In this document: one piece after another, positions 46,245 to 58,078 of the stretch
Position numbering within the stretch: position 1 is the stretch's first letter
Layout: every line of letters starts with the position of its first letter
Assembly: GCA_019916065.1 (NCBI GenBank)
Contig: CM034238.1
Location: 25,035,246-25,099,245 of the forward strand
Direction of reading: 5' to 3'
From: Vitellaria paradoxa
Taxonomy: Eukaryota; Streptophyta; Magnoliopsida; Ericales; Sapotaceae
Length of the DNA stretch: 64,000 nt
Notes under the pieces: generated by a model
Databases searched by the model: none
The model's input: only the letters and a program-made list of their open reading frames with translations
Told to the model about the DNA's origin: nothing
Made by a program: the position numbers and the translations under genes

Positions 46245-46576
46245 GGTGTCATTTGGTTTTTTTTTTTTCTATTTTATGTTTTGAGCTCATTTGCTATTTT
46301 ATGCTTTTGAAAATAAAAAAAACAGCTCAAAAAGTATTTGGTCACTTGGATTTTCAAATTTTGTTTTAAAAAACAGAAAATAGATTTACACATAAAATGA
46401 AAAATGACAAAAAGTTATTTTAAGCGTTTTCAATTCAAAACAAGAAAAATCTCAAAATAAGAAAAATCTCAAAATAAGAAAAATAGAGTATTTTTTGTTT
46501 CCTTATTTTGAAATTTTTAAAACATAAAACACATAAAACAGAAAACAAAATATAGAAGAGCAAACCAAATGTCACC
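46245..46576. mobile_element. PIF/Harbinger-like MITE (block B)
   Basis: GGTGTCATTTGGTTT to CCAAATGTCACC with flanking TAA; same insertion as in block A and unit 1. Internally it has lost part of its left arm and duplicated a CTCAAAATAAGAAAAAT motif. Confidence 0.7.
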
Positions 46577-47428
46577 TAACTTTTTCTCTTTTTCTACTTG
46601 CTAAGTCGCTTACTGTCTCAAAAGTTTAAACTAATAAGACATGCGTCCAACAATGTATGTTAACTTACCAAACAAACTTAACACTCACCCTCACGTGACC
46701 ATGTTGCATGCGGAGTAAAAAGAGAGAGAGAGGCAAATTGAACAAAACATAACAGATTACATGGGGATAAATGGGGAACATACACGAAAACAAGAATTGA
46801 AGGCCTCTCGAAGCTAGAGATCTGACATAATTTCAAGCACCAATTGTTTCAAAAGTTTAAACTAATGGGAAATGAGTCTAACAGTATGTATTAACCTTTA
46901 ACACTACTTATCAATCTAAAAAGGGAAAAAAATTATCAATGAGCTAATGCTTCCACATAAATTTTCTAAAAAAGGGAAAAAGGAGCAATAATCACATTAG
47001 AAGTAGGCTTTACTTATATATAGTTCTGACACTTAACCAACTTCTCTATTATGAAGAAAAATGTTCCATTATTCCTTGAAGATCCAAAGTTGGAGATTTT
47101 ATTATTTTGAGTATAGATAAAACTTAATCACAAGGTGAGTTGCTTAGGATGGTACGTGATTGTTTGAGAAGGAACTATTTGTTAGAGAAGCAAGCTTATA
47201 TCTTCAACATGTGGCCAAATTTATATTGACGTAGGTTGGCAAGTGATTGTTTGAGATTGAGAAGGGAGCCAACTTTACTTCTTATATTCACTTATTAATT
47301 TTTAACACCCTATTCAAATGTGGCCAAACTTACTTTTTTTAAAAGGGTCAAACGTGTGTGACTATTCACTTTTTTAGGTGATGGTGAGATTTGAATTCAG
47401 AAACTTTTTTTAGATATCATGTTAAAGT

Positions 47429-48519
47429 CACTAGTGGAAAGAGAGGTATTAGCGACCGCCACAAGCGGTCGCTAAAAGTAAAATAGCAGCGGCTAAAAGT
47501 ATTAGCGACGACTTAGCGATTGCGTCAAGCAAGTCGCATTTGGGTCGTCGCTAAAAAGTAAATTTTTGGGATCGCGCCTACGACCGCTTGAGTTAAAAAC
47601 GTCAGACAATTAGCGACCGCTAGAAGCGGTCGCTAATACATAAAAAAATTAAAAAAAATAAAAAAAATAAAAAAACAGCGACATACAAAAATTTAAAAAA
47701 ATACATAAAAAAATTACATCACACAGTAAAAAAAAATTCAACAGCAACATTTCAACAATTAATATTACATTTCATAACCAACAATTCAAAAAAAAAAAAA
47801 CATTCCAATCAAACAACCAACATCCAACAAAAAAAAAAAACACACAATAATATATACATGCATGCATAGATGAATCAGCAAACCCCAACCACAAAAACAA
47901 AAAGAAAATTATTTACATTCATCCAATAATAAACAAAAAAATCAGAAAATAAAACAAAAATAATTCAAACTAAAAAAAAAAATCAAACCTGGTGGTGTGG
48001 TAGTGAGGCCTCCAAATAACTCTAATACACAAAAAAAAATTGTTAGTGAGAGAGAGCAAGAGAGAGAGAGAGAAACAAAGAACAAGAGAAAGCAAAAGAG
48101 AGAGAGAGAGAGAGAGAGAGCTAGAAAGGGAGAACTTACCGGTGGCGGCAGTAGCCAACGCCTAGCTACGGCAGCGGCGGCAAAGAGAGGAAGGCAGGGA
48201 GGAGAGAGGGGCAAGGGGAGAGAGGAGAGAGCGCGGGGGAGGGAGAGGAAAAAGAGGGAGGGAAAGAGAGGAAAAAGAGAGGGGCGTTCTGCCTGATATA
48301 ATTACAGTATTAGCGACCGCTTTAAGCGGTCGCTAATGCTGTCGCCTAAAAGATATTAGCAACCGCCACCCAAATTTTCCCGTCGCCTTTCCTTTTGCGC
48401 AGTTGATTAGCGACGCCCAATATAGTGACTGCTTAAAGCAGTCGCTAATAACGTTATAGCGACCGCCAAAAGCGATCGCTCGAGTTTTCGACTCACCGAT
48501 TGGCCAATCTCTAGTAGTG
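47429..48519. mobile_element. Non-autonomous CACTA element (block B)
   Basis: 1091 bp with the intact terminus CACTAGTGG, right terminus CTAGTAGTG, and AGT duplications at 47426-47428 and 48520-48522. Subterminal AGCGACCGC/GCGGTCGCT repeats are better preserved than in block A. It carries the same GA-rich and GC-rich cargo and GTAAGTTCTCCC on the minus strand. Because it occupies the same site as the block A element, it was copied with the block and did not transpose there. Confidence 0.87.
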
Positions 48520-48609
48520 AGTATTAATCACCATCCCACCTGAAAACTTATGTTGTTAGGAAGGGACAACTTTACTATTATAATTGACTTATTATTTCTC
48601 AACCAAAAA

Positions 48610-49560
48610 AAAATTATCTTTATATATATATATATTTTTTGAAAAGTAAGAAAGAATAGATTAATAAAAATAAAAGATACAAGATCATAGGGGCATACTC
48701 ACCAGTGTACATTAAAGTCCAAAACTAACTAGTATAAGCTAGATAAACCAACATAAGCCACAAAGCCAAAAGACAGCTTGAAAGCAAGCTAACATACAGT
48801 ATAAGCAAGCTTACATAGCTCGGACAAAAAGTTGATAACACTAGCACACAAAGCCTCACAAAAAAACAATGAACAAAACACAGTTCATCAAAGAATCAAG
48901 CCCAACCCACAAATCAATAGAACTAGCAACAAGACAGCAGGTCAACAAATACCTTCACTAGTAACCAAGAGCCAATAGTAGAAGAAGCAACAATACAACA
49001 TTCCGTTACAGCACATAACCACAAACTTCAAATATCAACTAAATAATCATCCTTTGAAGCAGAGACACAATGTAGCCACAAAGTAGAGCAATCAGCAACC
49101 ACAGTAGCGAAAACAAAGGCTAAAATCAGCAAATGCATCAAAACCAATACTGAGCATAAACCATGAGGTAGCATCACATCCCCAGCATAGGCAGCAGCTA
49201 GGCATGAACTTCACCATATAGTCTAAGCAGCAACACAAGATCAACAAAGTAATTTGTAATATTAAATAACAATGTGGTAAAACTCAGCCACAACTGCTAC
49301 ATAGCCAAGTATACAACGGAGCAGCAATCAGCCCATGCATCCACACCACACCAGATGTAGAAATAAACTCATCCAAATGCCAAAACAGGATCATCGCACT
49401 GCACAAACTAGTATAGCTAATAGCCAAGCAAGTAGCAGAAATGAGCAAAAACAAAAACCAATCCAAATAGCAGGAAATTTGTCAAAACTAACCGCCACTA
49501 CTGCTGCTTTTCGTCCTTTTGTATGATCTCCTTGCTTGTGCTATTCTTGAACTAATGTGA
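48610..49560 (-). mobile_element. LINE-like 3' fragment (block B, tentative)
   Basis: Third copy of the family at 19440 and 43140; begins with a (TA)n tract and AATAAAAATAAAAGATAC. No coding domain remains. Confidence 0.3.
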
Positions 49561-49622
49561 AGATAGGATCAAGAGTCCCTAATACTTATGCCATGACTAA
49601 TTTCAAGCCTATATCATGTTGT

Positions 49623-51419
49623 GACTCTATTTAAGTGTGTATCCAAGATTCTGGCTAAGAAATTGAATAGTTGTATTTCCCAAATGGTCACCCCAACTAG
49701 ACAGCAAAAACCAATGCGATAGTAAGCCTCAAACAGGTTTAATTATCTAATTATTAGAGTGTATTTGTCTTCAAAAGCATATTTCTTAATCGCACTCAGC
49801 GCCCAAAATCACCAAATGAACTCAGCCATTTGCTAAATTCACCATCACCACCACCATAGTCCAAGAACATACAAGATTATATACCAAAAATATAAGAATA
49901 CATATGAAGCTCTAAATGTTCAAAACTATGACATTGTAGATCCGCAGTAAATTTTTCCCTCTCGTTGGGAAGTAGAATTGTTTGCATATTTAACTCAACA
50001 CCTGGATAAGCATTCACGGAAAATTGAAAGATAAGGCTTTTGGGAAACCATAAGCAGCTCAAAATGTTTTCCCAACCAAAAGTGAAGTGGTTTCAAATAT
50101 CCCAATATATGGAATGGTAAGATTTAAACCTCAACTTCTATCTAAAAATTTTAATTATGAACTATGATTTTTGAAGTTTCTGAAAGTTGATCGCATATTA
50201 TGGTCATGCATGCTTGGTGATACATAAGAGAAGAAATAAAGCAAAGACGAACATGTTCTGTCATGGGCATGGCAGCAATTGGCAAGGCATCAAGAACAAG
50301 TAAATGCTTGAAAAATTTAGGGGAAGCCTCTCCCCCAAATGAATAAAATATTTAATTGATATTAAACAAACTTAAAAAATCACTTTCTAATTTAATAAAT
50401 ATGGCTAAGGCAGAGTAATTAAGAAAAATCATGAATAACGTTGCTTTGGATATAGAAATAAAAATATATATATATATATATATAGAAGTTGCTATTGCTG
50501 CTTGATTGAATGGTGTTTCAGTTTCTTTAAGACATTCATGGTAGAAAAAAGTAATTTTATTGCTCAAATTCCTCAAACAAGTTATGGGAAACATGTAACT
50601 TAAAAGAGACATAACCAAAAGAAAAAAAAAAAGGTAACTTAAAACAGGCTAATGTTTCCGAACACTATTTCATTTAGAACTTTTACCTTCAAACACTTTT
50701 ATGGGAAATTTTAAGGATATGTATTGAAGTAAACTTCTCAAAAAGCTTAGAATTTGGCTAAATAACTTATAAACAGATAGATTTATTTATTTTTATAAAA
50801 TTAATTAAATATAATAAATTGTATTTTATGAAATTCATTTTAATTTAATTTTATAAGATATTTATTTTTAATAATAATAATTAATTTTAATAAGTACATA
50901 ATTAATAAAGAACTCAATTTAATAATAGATAATTATTTATAAAAAATTAATAATAAAATATTTAAATATAAAAAATAAATCATTTTAATATGGAATCAAT
51001 ATTTATCAAAAAATAATTTTAATTTAAGTAAATATATAAATTATTATTTTAATATTAATTAATTTTTAGTTTTAGTAAAATAAATAATTAGAAAACAAAT
51101 TGGGGTTTGAGACCGTTGGGGGTTTGAGGCCGTTGGGAATTTCCCTCGCAGCTGCTCGTCTTTGGAAACAAAATGGGCGCGGGAAGAAGGTGCCAGATCA
51201 CAACTAGATTTGGTTTTGATCCCACAATTACTAGATTTGATTGTAGTTGATCCTATGACCGTTAGGATTAGAGAATTAAGAAAGTCCTTCTCCAATAAAA
51301 TCCAATCCGAACTCAAACTTGATTTCAAAGTAAGTTTAAGAAACCCAACCAAGAATCTGAAAATTAATTTCAGCAGCAGCAGAGCAGAGCAGAAGAAAGA
51401 CGAAGAAGAAGAGAGAGAG
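49623..51419. other. Intergenic and upstream region of B3 copy 2
   Basis: Up to 50897 it matches 20440-21716 of unit 1; from 50898 to 51278 it matches unit 3 (63690-64000) but not unit 1. It includes a (TA)n tract near 50465-50482 and GTTTGAGACCGTTGGGGG / GTTTGAGGCCGTTGGG direct repeats near 51105-51137. From 51279 it again matches the B3 leader of unit 1. No other gene. Confidence 0.6.
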
Positions 51420-52436
51420 ATGGACCTTAGTTGTGTTGGTGTTTTGAAGAAAGCCAATTTTTCAAAGGTCAGTAATGAGGAAAAGTTGGATATCATACGT
51501 AGGTTCCAAAACAATCCCAACTTCGATGAAGTGGATTTATACTATCTGGGTTTACTGGATGAAGAATCATCGGAGGAGAAAACACCAAAAGGATCATCGG
51601 AGACAGAGCACACCAAACAACCCAGCAAGAGCCGCCCCAATCTCGACGACGACGAAATCGATTATTTAAACAACCCGCCTTCTACTTCTGTTATGAAAAT
51701 ACCAAAGCGAAAAAGGGAGAAGAAGAAGAAGACGGTTGTTGTTTTTGATGATCACTCAGCCCCAGAGGCAGAGGCAGCGGAGGCCCTGTTGTCGTTGAAT
51801 CATCACCCAGTTCCGCTTGACGAGTTGCCGGAGAAGAAGAAGAAGAAGCTGAAAATTATAATGTCAGGAAAGCCCATTGATGATGATTGCCCAATTGATG
51901 ATATATCTGGTCCAAAGAAGAAGAGGCCACGCACTACTACTGATGATCAAGAAGAAGAAGTAGACAAGGTAAAGAAGAAGAGGTTGATGATGGCACCAGT
52001 ACCACCAGAAGTTCCCCCGAATCTGAAGAAACGCATTGAAAAGCTTGGGGGTACTGAGTTGATGCTGGTGATTGAAAAGCAACTCTGCCAATCAGACATT
52101 AACCCTGGCAATGGCCGGTTTTCTCTGCCGGCTAAGAAAACCAACCCTCAGTTTCTGATTCCAGAAGAGAGGGAGTTTCTTAGCCCCAAAACAACCACTG
52201 GATCGCCAACGCTGCCACAGATAGAGACCCAGTTGATTCAACCGTGTGGGGAAGAAATCACAATAAACCTCAGGGAGTGGCACATGAAGAAGCCACTCTA
52301 CAATCTCGTCACCTCTTGGAATGATGTTGTGAGCACTAATTCACTGCACATAGGAATGACAGTACAGCTCTGGTCATTTCGAGTGGATTCACGGCTTAGG
52401 CTAGCTCTCGTTGAGGCAGGAAAAGACATTCAATGA
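51420..52436 (+). CDS. B3 domain-containing protein, DUF313-type, copy 2
   Basis: 338 codons from ATG 51420, very similar to copy 1 (23064-24083) along the whole length. Same parts: helical N terminus (SNEEKLDIIRRFQNNPNFDE), acidic and basic middle with PKKKRPR, and C-terminal B3 domain from GTELMLVIEKQL to LWSFRVDSRLRLALVEAG. Small in-frame length changes are seen in the charged region (shorter acidic run, one extra Lys near 100). The frame is open upstream, with an in-frame ATG at 51255, but the upstream extension differs from copy 1. No stop or frameshift, so this copy looks functional. Predicted role: DNA-binding nuclear regulator of unknown target. Confidence 0.76.
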   Translation: MDLSCVGVLKKANFSKVSNEEKLDIIRRFQNNPNFDEVDLYYLGLLDEESSEEKTPKGSSETEHTKQPSKSRPNLDDDEIDYLNNPPSTSVMKIPKRKREKKKKTVVVFDDHSAPEAEAAEALLSLNHHPVPLDELPEKKKKKLKIIMSGKPIDDDCPIDDISGPKKKRPRTTTDDQEEEVDKVKKKRLMMAPVPPEVPPNLKKRIEKLGGTELMLVIEKQLCQSDINPGNGRFSLPAKKTNPQFLIPEEREFLSPKTTTGSPTLPQIETQLIQPCGEEITINLREWHMKKPLYNLVTSWNDVVSTNSLHIGMTVQLWSFRVDSRLRLALVEAGKDIQ

Positions 52437-54050
52437 TCAACTAACGACCTTGTTTGACTTCTTGTTTGTAAAGAAAGTTTCTTTTTAGATGATTTTGTTT
52501 TCTGATATTACTCTAACTACCTTGTGTTTTAGATTTACTCATTATATTTTTACATTTTGAATGATGTCGTTTCTGTATGTTTAATAATGCCAATTGAATA
52601 TTTCATTCATTTACACTCTCATTGGAATGGTGGGATATTTGGTGGAATTTGACTTTATTTGGTGAGAACTTAAACTAATTCTTATGTTTAAAATTAAAAT
52701 AAGATTTTATCTGTTAGATTTGATTTGATTTCATAATTTAATTTTGGAATTTTTATACTATTTGAAATTCAACCCAAAACAATAGAATTTATTTTTTTTA
52801 AATCATCTAAACAAGTGATTAAATTTATCCGCATTTATCATATTTACCCTATTTTTTCTTGTCTACTATCGTGGTAAAACATTTGGTGTTTTTGTTTAAA
52901 TTAACTAATTCAATTATTAAATTCAAATATGTAATCCGAACACAAATTTTTATTTATCAAATTAAATCAAATCAATTATTTACTTTAAAATCAAATCAAC
53001 TTTAAAAGAGGATCCATTCTAAACGGGGTGTTAGATTTAGTTGAAAAGTTTCTTCTATGTTTTTCATATACTTACTCGTTTTTTATGTCTTTTTTGTATT
53101 TAGCCTACTAATATAAAAACAAGCTTTTTTGACAATCAAAAAATGGAACCCCTTACAATCTAAGTGCACATCTTACTTCATTTGCTTAAAAGTATATATA
53201 TCCCTTCTTTCTTTTGAACAACATATGAAGATTTCAACCCACATCTCCCACCTCCCTCATTGTGGACTAGTTGGAGTTTAAAATAGTCCACTTAAAAGTA
53301 TATATATCCCTTACACTTTGTTCAAAATGGTAAATTTGATAGGACGTAGGGTTCGTTTGGAACCACAACAAAACCCAAAAAATCTCAAAAAACTTCAAAA
53401 ATTTTCAAATCCCTCCAATCACATTTTGTCACCTATCATTTTTACATCACATCAATCCCATCCATTGGTTTTTTTTTATTTTTTTTGGGACTCCAAATGC
53501 GCCTGTAATTTCATTTGGTAAACATTTCCATATATTTGCAATTAAAACAAAATTTTATGAGTTAAATTTGATTTTATTTCATAATTTAAATTTTAAAATT
53601 TCTATGTCGTTTGAAATCTAACTCAAACAACAAAATTTAATAAAAATTCATTTTATTAAGTTATCTAAGTAAGTGAAAATATTTGCTCTCATGCATCACA
53701 ATTATCATATTCTTTTTTTCTTATTAGTATGGTGATATTTCGTTTAAATTAAATCAATTCAATTTTTAAATTTAAACGTGTACTCTAAACACAAAATTTC
53801 ATTTATTAAATCTATTTTTTATTTTAAAATTGAATCAATTTTAAAAGAAAAATATTTTCAAATGGAGTGTTATTATATAGTTATATAAAATTTTCTTCAA
53901 TATTTTGCCCCATTACCTATTTAGAGTCAAAATCTTTTTTTGGGTATATAGTATTATCCATGTTAAAATAATTTTAAATTTTTACAAAATTATTTTCATA
54001 ATTGTTTTTTACATTACCATAGTTACATTAAAAACTATTTTCTACAGATA
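52437..54050. other. 3' flank of B3 copy 2, first version
   Basis: Begins like the 3' flank of copy 1 but is more diverged, with MITE relics near 52620-53035 and 53315-53880. It appears to be an extra copy of the B3 3' flank, followed by a second one after 54125. Confidence 0.5.
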
Positions 54051-54124
54051 GGAATGATGTTGTGAGCACCAATTCTGTACAGATAGGAATGACAGTACAG
54101 CTCTGGTCATTTCGAGTGGATTCA
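54051..54124 (+). pseudogene. Fragment of the B3 gene 3' end
   Basis: GGAATGATGTTGTGAGCACC and, after a short internal repeat of CAGATAGGAATGA, GACAGTACAGCTCTGGTC correspond to the WNDVV...MTVQLWSFRVDS part of the B3 gene. It then jumps to AACTACCTTGTTTGAC of the 3' flank, omitting the last codons. A leftover of a tandem duplication of the B3 3' end. Confidence 0.8.
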
Positions 54125-55587
54125 ACCAACTACCTTGTTTGACTTGTTGTTTGTGAAGAAAGTTTCTTTTTAGATGATTTTGTTTTCTGATATTACTCTA
54201 ACTACCTTGTGTTTTAGATTTACTCACTATATTTTTACATTTTGAATGATGTCGTTTCTGTATGTTTAATAATGCCCATTGAATATTTCATTCATTTACA
54301 CTCTCTTTGGAACACTGAATTTAATAGAATTCGATTTTATTTGATCAGAATTCAAACTAATGCTTATGTTTAGAATTAAGATAAAATTTTATTAGTTTGA
54401 TTTGATTTGATAGCATATTTTAATTTTAAAATTTCTATATTATTTGAAATCCAATCCAAAACTATAGAATTTATTTTTTTCTTAAGTCATCTAAATAATC
54501 GATTAAATTTGTCCACATCCATTATATTTACCTTACTTTTTCTTTTCCACTATCATGGTAAAAAATTCTTCGGTGTTTTCTTAAATTAATTAATTGAATT
54601 ATTAAATTCCAAGTATGTATTTCAAACACAAATTTTTATTTATCAAATCAAACCAATTATTTACTTTAAAATCAAATCAATTATAAAGAGTATTATTTCT
54701 AAACGGAATATTAGATTTAATTGAAAAGTTTACTCTAAATTTTTCATGTACTTACTTTTTTTTTTTATGTATTGCTATTGCTGACCCACTAATATAAAAA
54801 CAAATTCTTTTGACGATCAAAAAATGAAACCCCTTCCAATTTAAGTGCATGTCTTTATATTTAAGTGGACTGGTTAGAATTTAAAATAGTTACTTAAAAG
54901 TATATGTATTCCTTACACTCTGTTTGAAATAGTAAATTTGAGGGGATTTAATTTTAATTGGTAAAATTTTTTACCAATTCTTATCTCTGGAATAAAAATA
55001 AAGCTTTATGAGTTAAATTTAATTTTATTTCTTAACTTAAATTTTGAAATTTCTATGTCTTTTGAAATCTAACCAAAAATAATAAAATTTTATAAGAATT
55101 CATTTTTTCTTAGACCATCTAATTAAGTGAACAAATTTACTGTCATGCATCATATTTATGATATTTTTTATTTCCTATTAATATGGTTAAATTTGATGTT
55201 TCTCTTAGATTAATTCAATTCAATTTTTAAATTCAAGCGTCTATTCCAAATACAAAATTTTATTTATGAAATCAAATCAAAGTAATTCTTTATTTTAAAA
55301 GAAGAATATTTTTAAATGGAGGGTTATTATTTTACTTTTTTAAATTTTTTTTAATATTTCGTCCTCATTAATTATCATTTTAGAGTCAAAATCTTTCTTT
55401 GGTATAGTATTACCCAACTTAAAATATTTTTAAATTTTTATAAAATTATTTTTGTAATTGTTTTTTATATTACCGTAATTACAATAAAAACTATTTTTTA
55501 AATAAAAATATCATCTTTCTCTCTTGATCAATAGATTATAGGCATTTTTAGCTCTAATAATATTAGAAATTACCCCTACTAACGACA
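54125..55587. other. Second B3 3' flank in unit 2
   Basis: Closely resembles 24100-25530 of unit 1, including the two MITE-like stretches. No gene. Confidence 0.55.
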
Positions 55588-55715
55588 ATTCCTGGTGTTC
55601 GTAGAAAGGAGAGATGCTTGGCATCTCCTCCTACAGAGACGGGAACAGCCTTCGGGCTTACTTGTTGCCACACATCCGGTTAAGGCTTCCCACTTAGGTG
55701 GATCTTTCACCAAAT
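55588..55715. ncRNA. GC-rich hairpin island, possible structured RNA (unit 2 end)
   Basis: Near-identical to 25531-25660, offset by 30057 bp. The three potential hairpins (from 55601, 55641 and 55690) are kept, including the CTTCGG loop. Flanking AT-rich sequence has changed more than the island by eye. Function unknown. Confidence 0.35.
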
Positions 55716-55736
55716 TTATATATAAAAAAAAAAAAA

Positions 55737-56315
55737 CTAGTGTTCCGTGATATTAAATGCAAATAAAAAGACGTTCATCACACCTTAGTATTGAGAGGTC
55801 TATATGTAATCAGTTTAATGTTTAGAGAAATATGTGTAATTTGCCTTAAAAATAAAGTAGATTAAATTTAATCCAATTTCTTATTTTTTATTTAGGTTAA
55901 AAAGATGAGGAAAAGTGCTTAAATAATTTAATATTTTGAATCTTCCAATGGGCATGTGCTAGAAAATTTAAAAATAAAAAATCAATAATTACTATCCGTT
56001 TAAACGAAATAAAAATTATTAAACATAAAAGTTCAATTTTAACCAATTTTTATTCACCCTTGTAAAAATTTGTGTATATTGAATGGATATCATGATTTCA
56101 AATCCTAGCTAACTTAAAGTCCGCTTCATGTGTAAGTTGGCGTGCTTGTTATGAAATATTTATATATATACATACTTTTTTAATTAAAATGAAATAAATA
56201 AAAGTAAGTCCTCTTTCTAATTCTGATTTCCTAATAGAAGTAGGGTTTGCACCGATCACAATTGTAACATTGTAAATTACATAGCAAGCAATATTTCATT
56301 TTGTTAACAAGTCTA
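55737..56315. other. Unit 3 left intergenic region
   Basis: AT-rich DNA matching 5160-5520 and 25690-26328. No gene. Confidence 0.5.
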
Positions 56316-56445
56316 GGGTTGTTTGGTTAAAAAAAAAATATAATAAAAGTATAAAAATTTGATATAAAAGTGATATGTGACGAAATTTAGTTAAAAAAAT
56401 TAATAAATTTTAATGAATTTTAATTTTTTCATACCAAACAGAATC
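56316..56445. mobile_element. Short MITE (unit 3 copy)
   Basis: GGGTTGTTTGGTTAAA to CATACCAAACAGAATC, about 130 bp; same family and position as 26329-26452. Confidence 0.6.
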
Positions 56446-56539
56446 TTAATACTTTACTATTATGTGGTCATTTATCATTGATTCGTTTGAAATCTTTGTA
56501 ATTATTTCGAATCCTAGTTGTAATAGAATTCGTAATAGT

Positions 56540-56720
56540 GTTTTTGCGGATGGGGCGGCAATGAAATGATGTTTATCAGTGGAAGTAATGAGTTCCCTCC
56601 CTCCATCCTTACTCTTCTGTTTCCATAATCGCACAATTTTTCACCCCCATCAGTACCCGGATTTGAAGTGGCACTCTTGGTTGTGTTCGGATCTTTAGTT
56701 TGTGGAAGAAAAAGAAAAAT
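56540..56720 (+). promoter_or_regulatory. Orphan 5' leader of the MED26-like gene (unit 3)
   Basis: Contains TTCCCTCCCTCCATCC, GTTTCCATAATCGCAC and TTTGAAGTGGCACTC in the order of the real leader at 57955-58078, without a coding region. Confidence 0.5.
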
Positions 56721-56724
56721 AAAG

Positions 56725-57483
56725 GAAAATGCATGAAAATAAAATGAAGTAAAGGAGGCTAAATTTAATTCAATTTTTTTTTTTGTTTCTTTTTATTTAG
56801 GTTAGAAAAATGAAAAAAAATGTTTAAATAATTTAATATTTTGAACCTTTATATGGACATGTGCCATAAAATTTAATAAATAAATAAGTAATAATTATTT
56901 CCCGTTTAAATCAAATATGAACTATTAAATTGAGAAATTCAATTTTGATTAATTTTTATTCACACCTAAAAAAGTTGCGATAAATTAAATGAATAACTAA
57001 ATTCTGAATCCTAGATAACTTATGTAAAGTGCGCTTCGTGTGTAAGTTGGCATATTTGTTATATATATATATATATATATTTCAGTTTTTTTAAATGAAA
57101 TGAAAAATAGTAAGTCATTTTTTTTTCAATTTTTTGATTTCCTAATAGAAATAGGGTTTTAATATAAAGGTGACTTTGTGAATTGCGCGACAAATAATAT
57201 TTCACTTTGCTAATATTTTAGATTTTTATCAAACGCAAAAAAAAAAAAAAAAAGTTTAACTTAACTAACAATTTTTGTCAAAAAATTACTAAAAATTCTT
57301 AAAAATTTCACTTCTAAACACACCATAACTTAGGTGGGGTAGGCTTCATCTATAAGTTAGCATGTTTATTATAAATATATATATAAATATATATATTTAT
57401 ATATGTAATAACCTTTTTTTTTGTTAAAATAAAATAACTAAAATAAAAAGAAAATTAGTCCCTTTTCAATTCTGATTTTCTAA
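56725..57483. other. Unit 3 upstream intergenic region
   Basis: AT-rich, matches 6587-7250 and 26740-28447 with (TA)n near 57060-57080 and a poly-A run near 57238. No gene. Confidence 0.5.
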
Positions 57484-57896
57484 CACTCTATTTGAAATAG
57501 TGAATTTGGCGTGATTTGATTTTATTTGGTGAGAATTCTTATCAATTTTTTATTTAGAATTAAAATAAAATTTTATAAATTAAACTTCATTTCATTTCAT
57601 AACTTAATTATTGAAATTTCTATATCTGTTCAAATTTAACTCAAAGCACAAAAAACTTGAAAACAGCAAAATTTAATTAGAATCATTTTTTTTTTCTTAT
57701 ACCATATAAATAAATTAATAAATTTATCTTCATATTTATTATACATATATATTTTTACTCAAATTTAATATTTTTTTTAAATCAATACAATTATTAATTT
57801 CATTTCAAATATATATAAAATTTTATTTATCAAATCAAATCCTATCAAATCTTTGTTTTAAAATCAAATCAAGTAGCATTAATGTTTCAAACAGTG
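57484..57896. mobile_element. MITE in the promoter of MED26-like copy 3
   Basis: CACTCTATTTGAAATAG to GTTTCAAACAGTG with TAA at 57481-57483 and 57897-57899; 413 bp. It ends about 180 bp upstream of the ATG. Confidence 0.65.
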
Positions 57897-58078
57897 TAAT
57901 AGAATTCGGTTTGAACCAACGGTAACTTTGCGCATTGGGCGGCAAGGAATTGAACCAGTTCCCTCCCTTCCTTCCTCCATGCCTCCTCCTTCTCTTCTCT
58001 TTCCATAATCGCACAACTTTTCTCCCTATCATCAGTTTATCTGTGTTTGAAGTTGCGTTCTGGGTTGTGTAATCAATC

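Larger units (their letters stand above)
44231..49622 (+). repeat. 5.4-kb block B of the internal unit 2 duplication
   Basis: Starts AGTCTCCTTGTTGCAGTAA and repeats block A, including the MITE (46245), the CACTA element (47429) and the LINE-like fragment (about 48610). A stretch present in block A near 39545-39575 is missing from block B near 45065. Confidence 0.85.
25690..55735 (+). repeat. Tandem segmental duplication, unit 2
   Basis: A 30-kb block equivalent to unit 1 but enlarged by a 6.6-kb chromovirus, a 5.4-kb internal tandem duplication, two CACTA elements and a duplicated B3 3' flank. Contains MED26-like copy 2 (pseudogene) and B3 copy 2. The left edge begins GTGTTCCGTGATATTGAATG, itself similar to 17338 within unit 1. 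Edges approximate. Confidence 0.85.
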
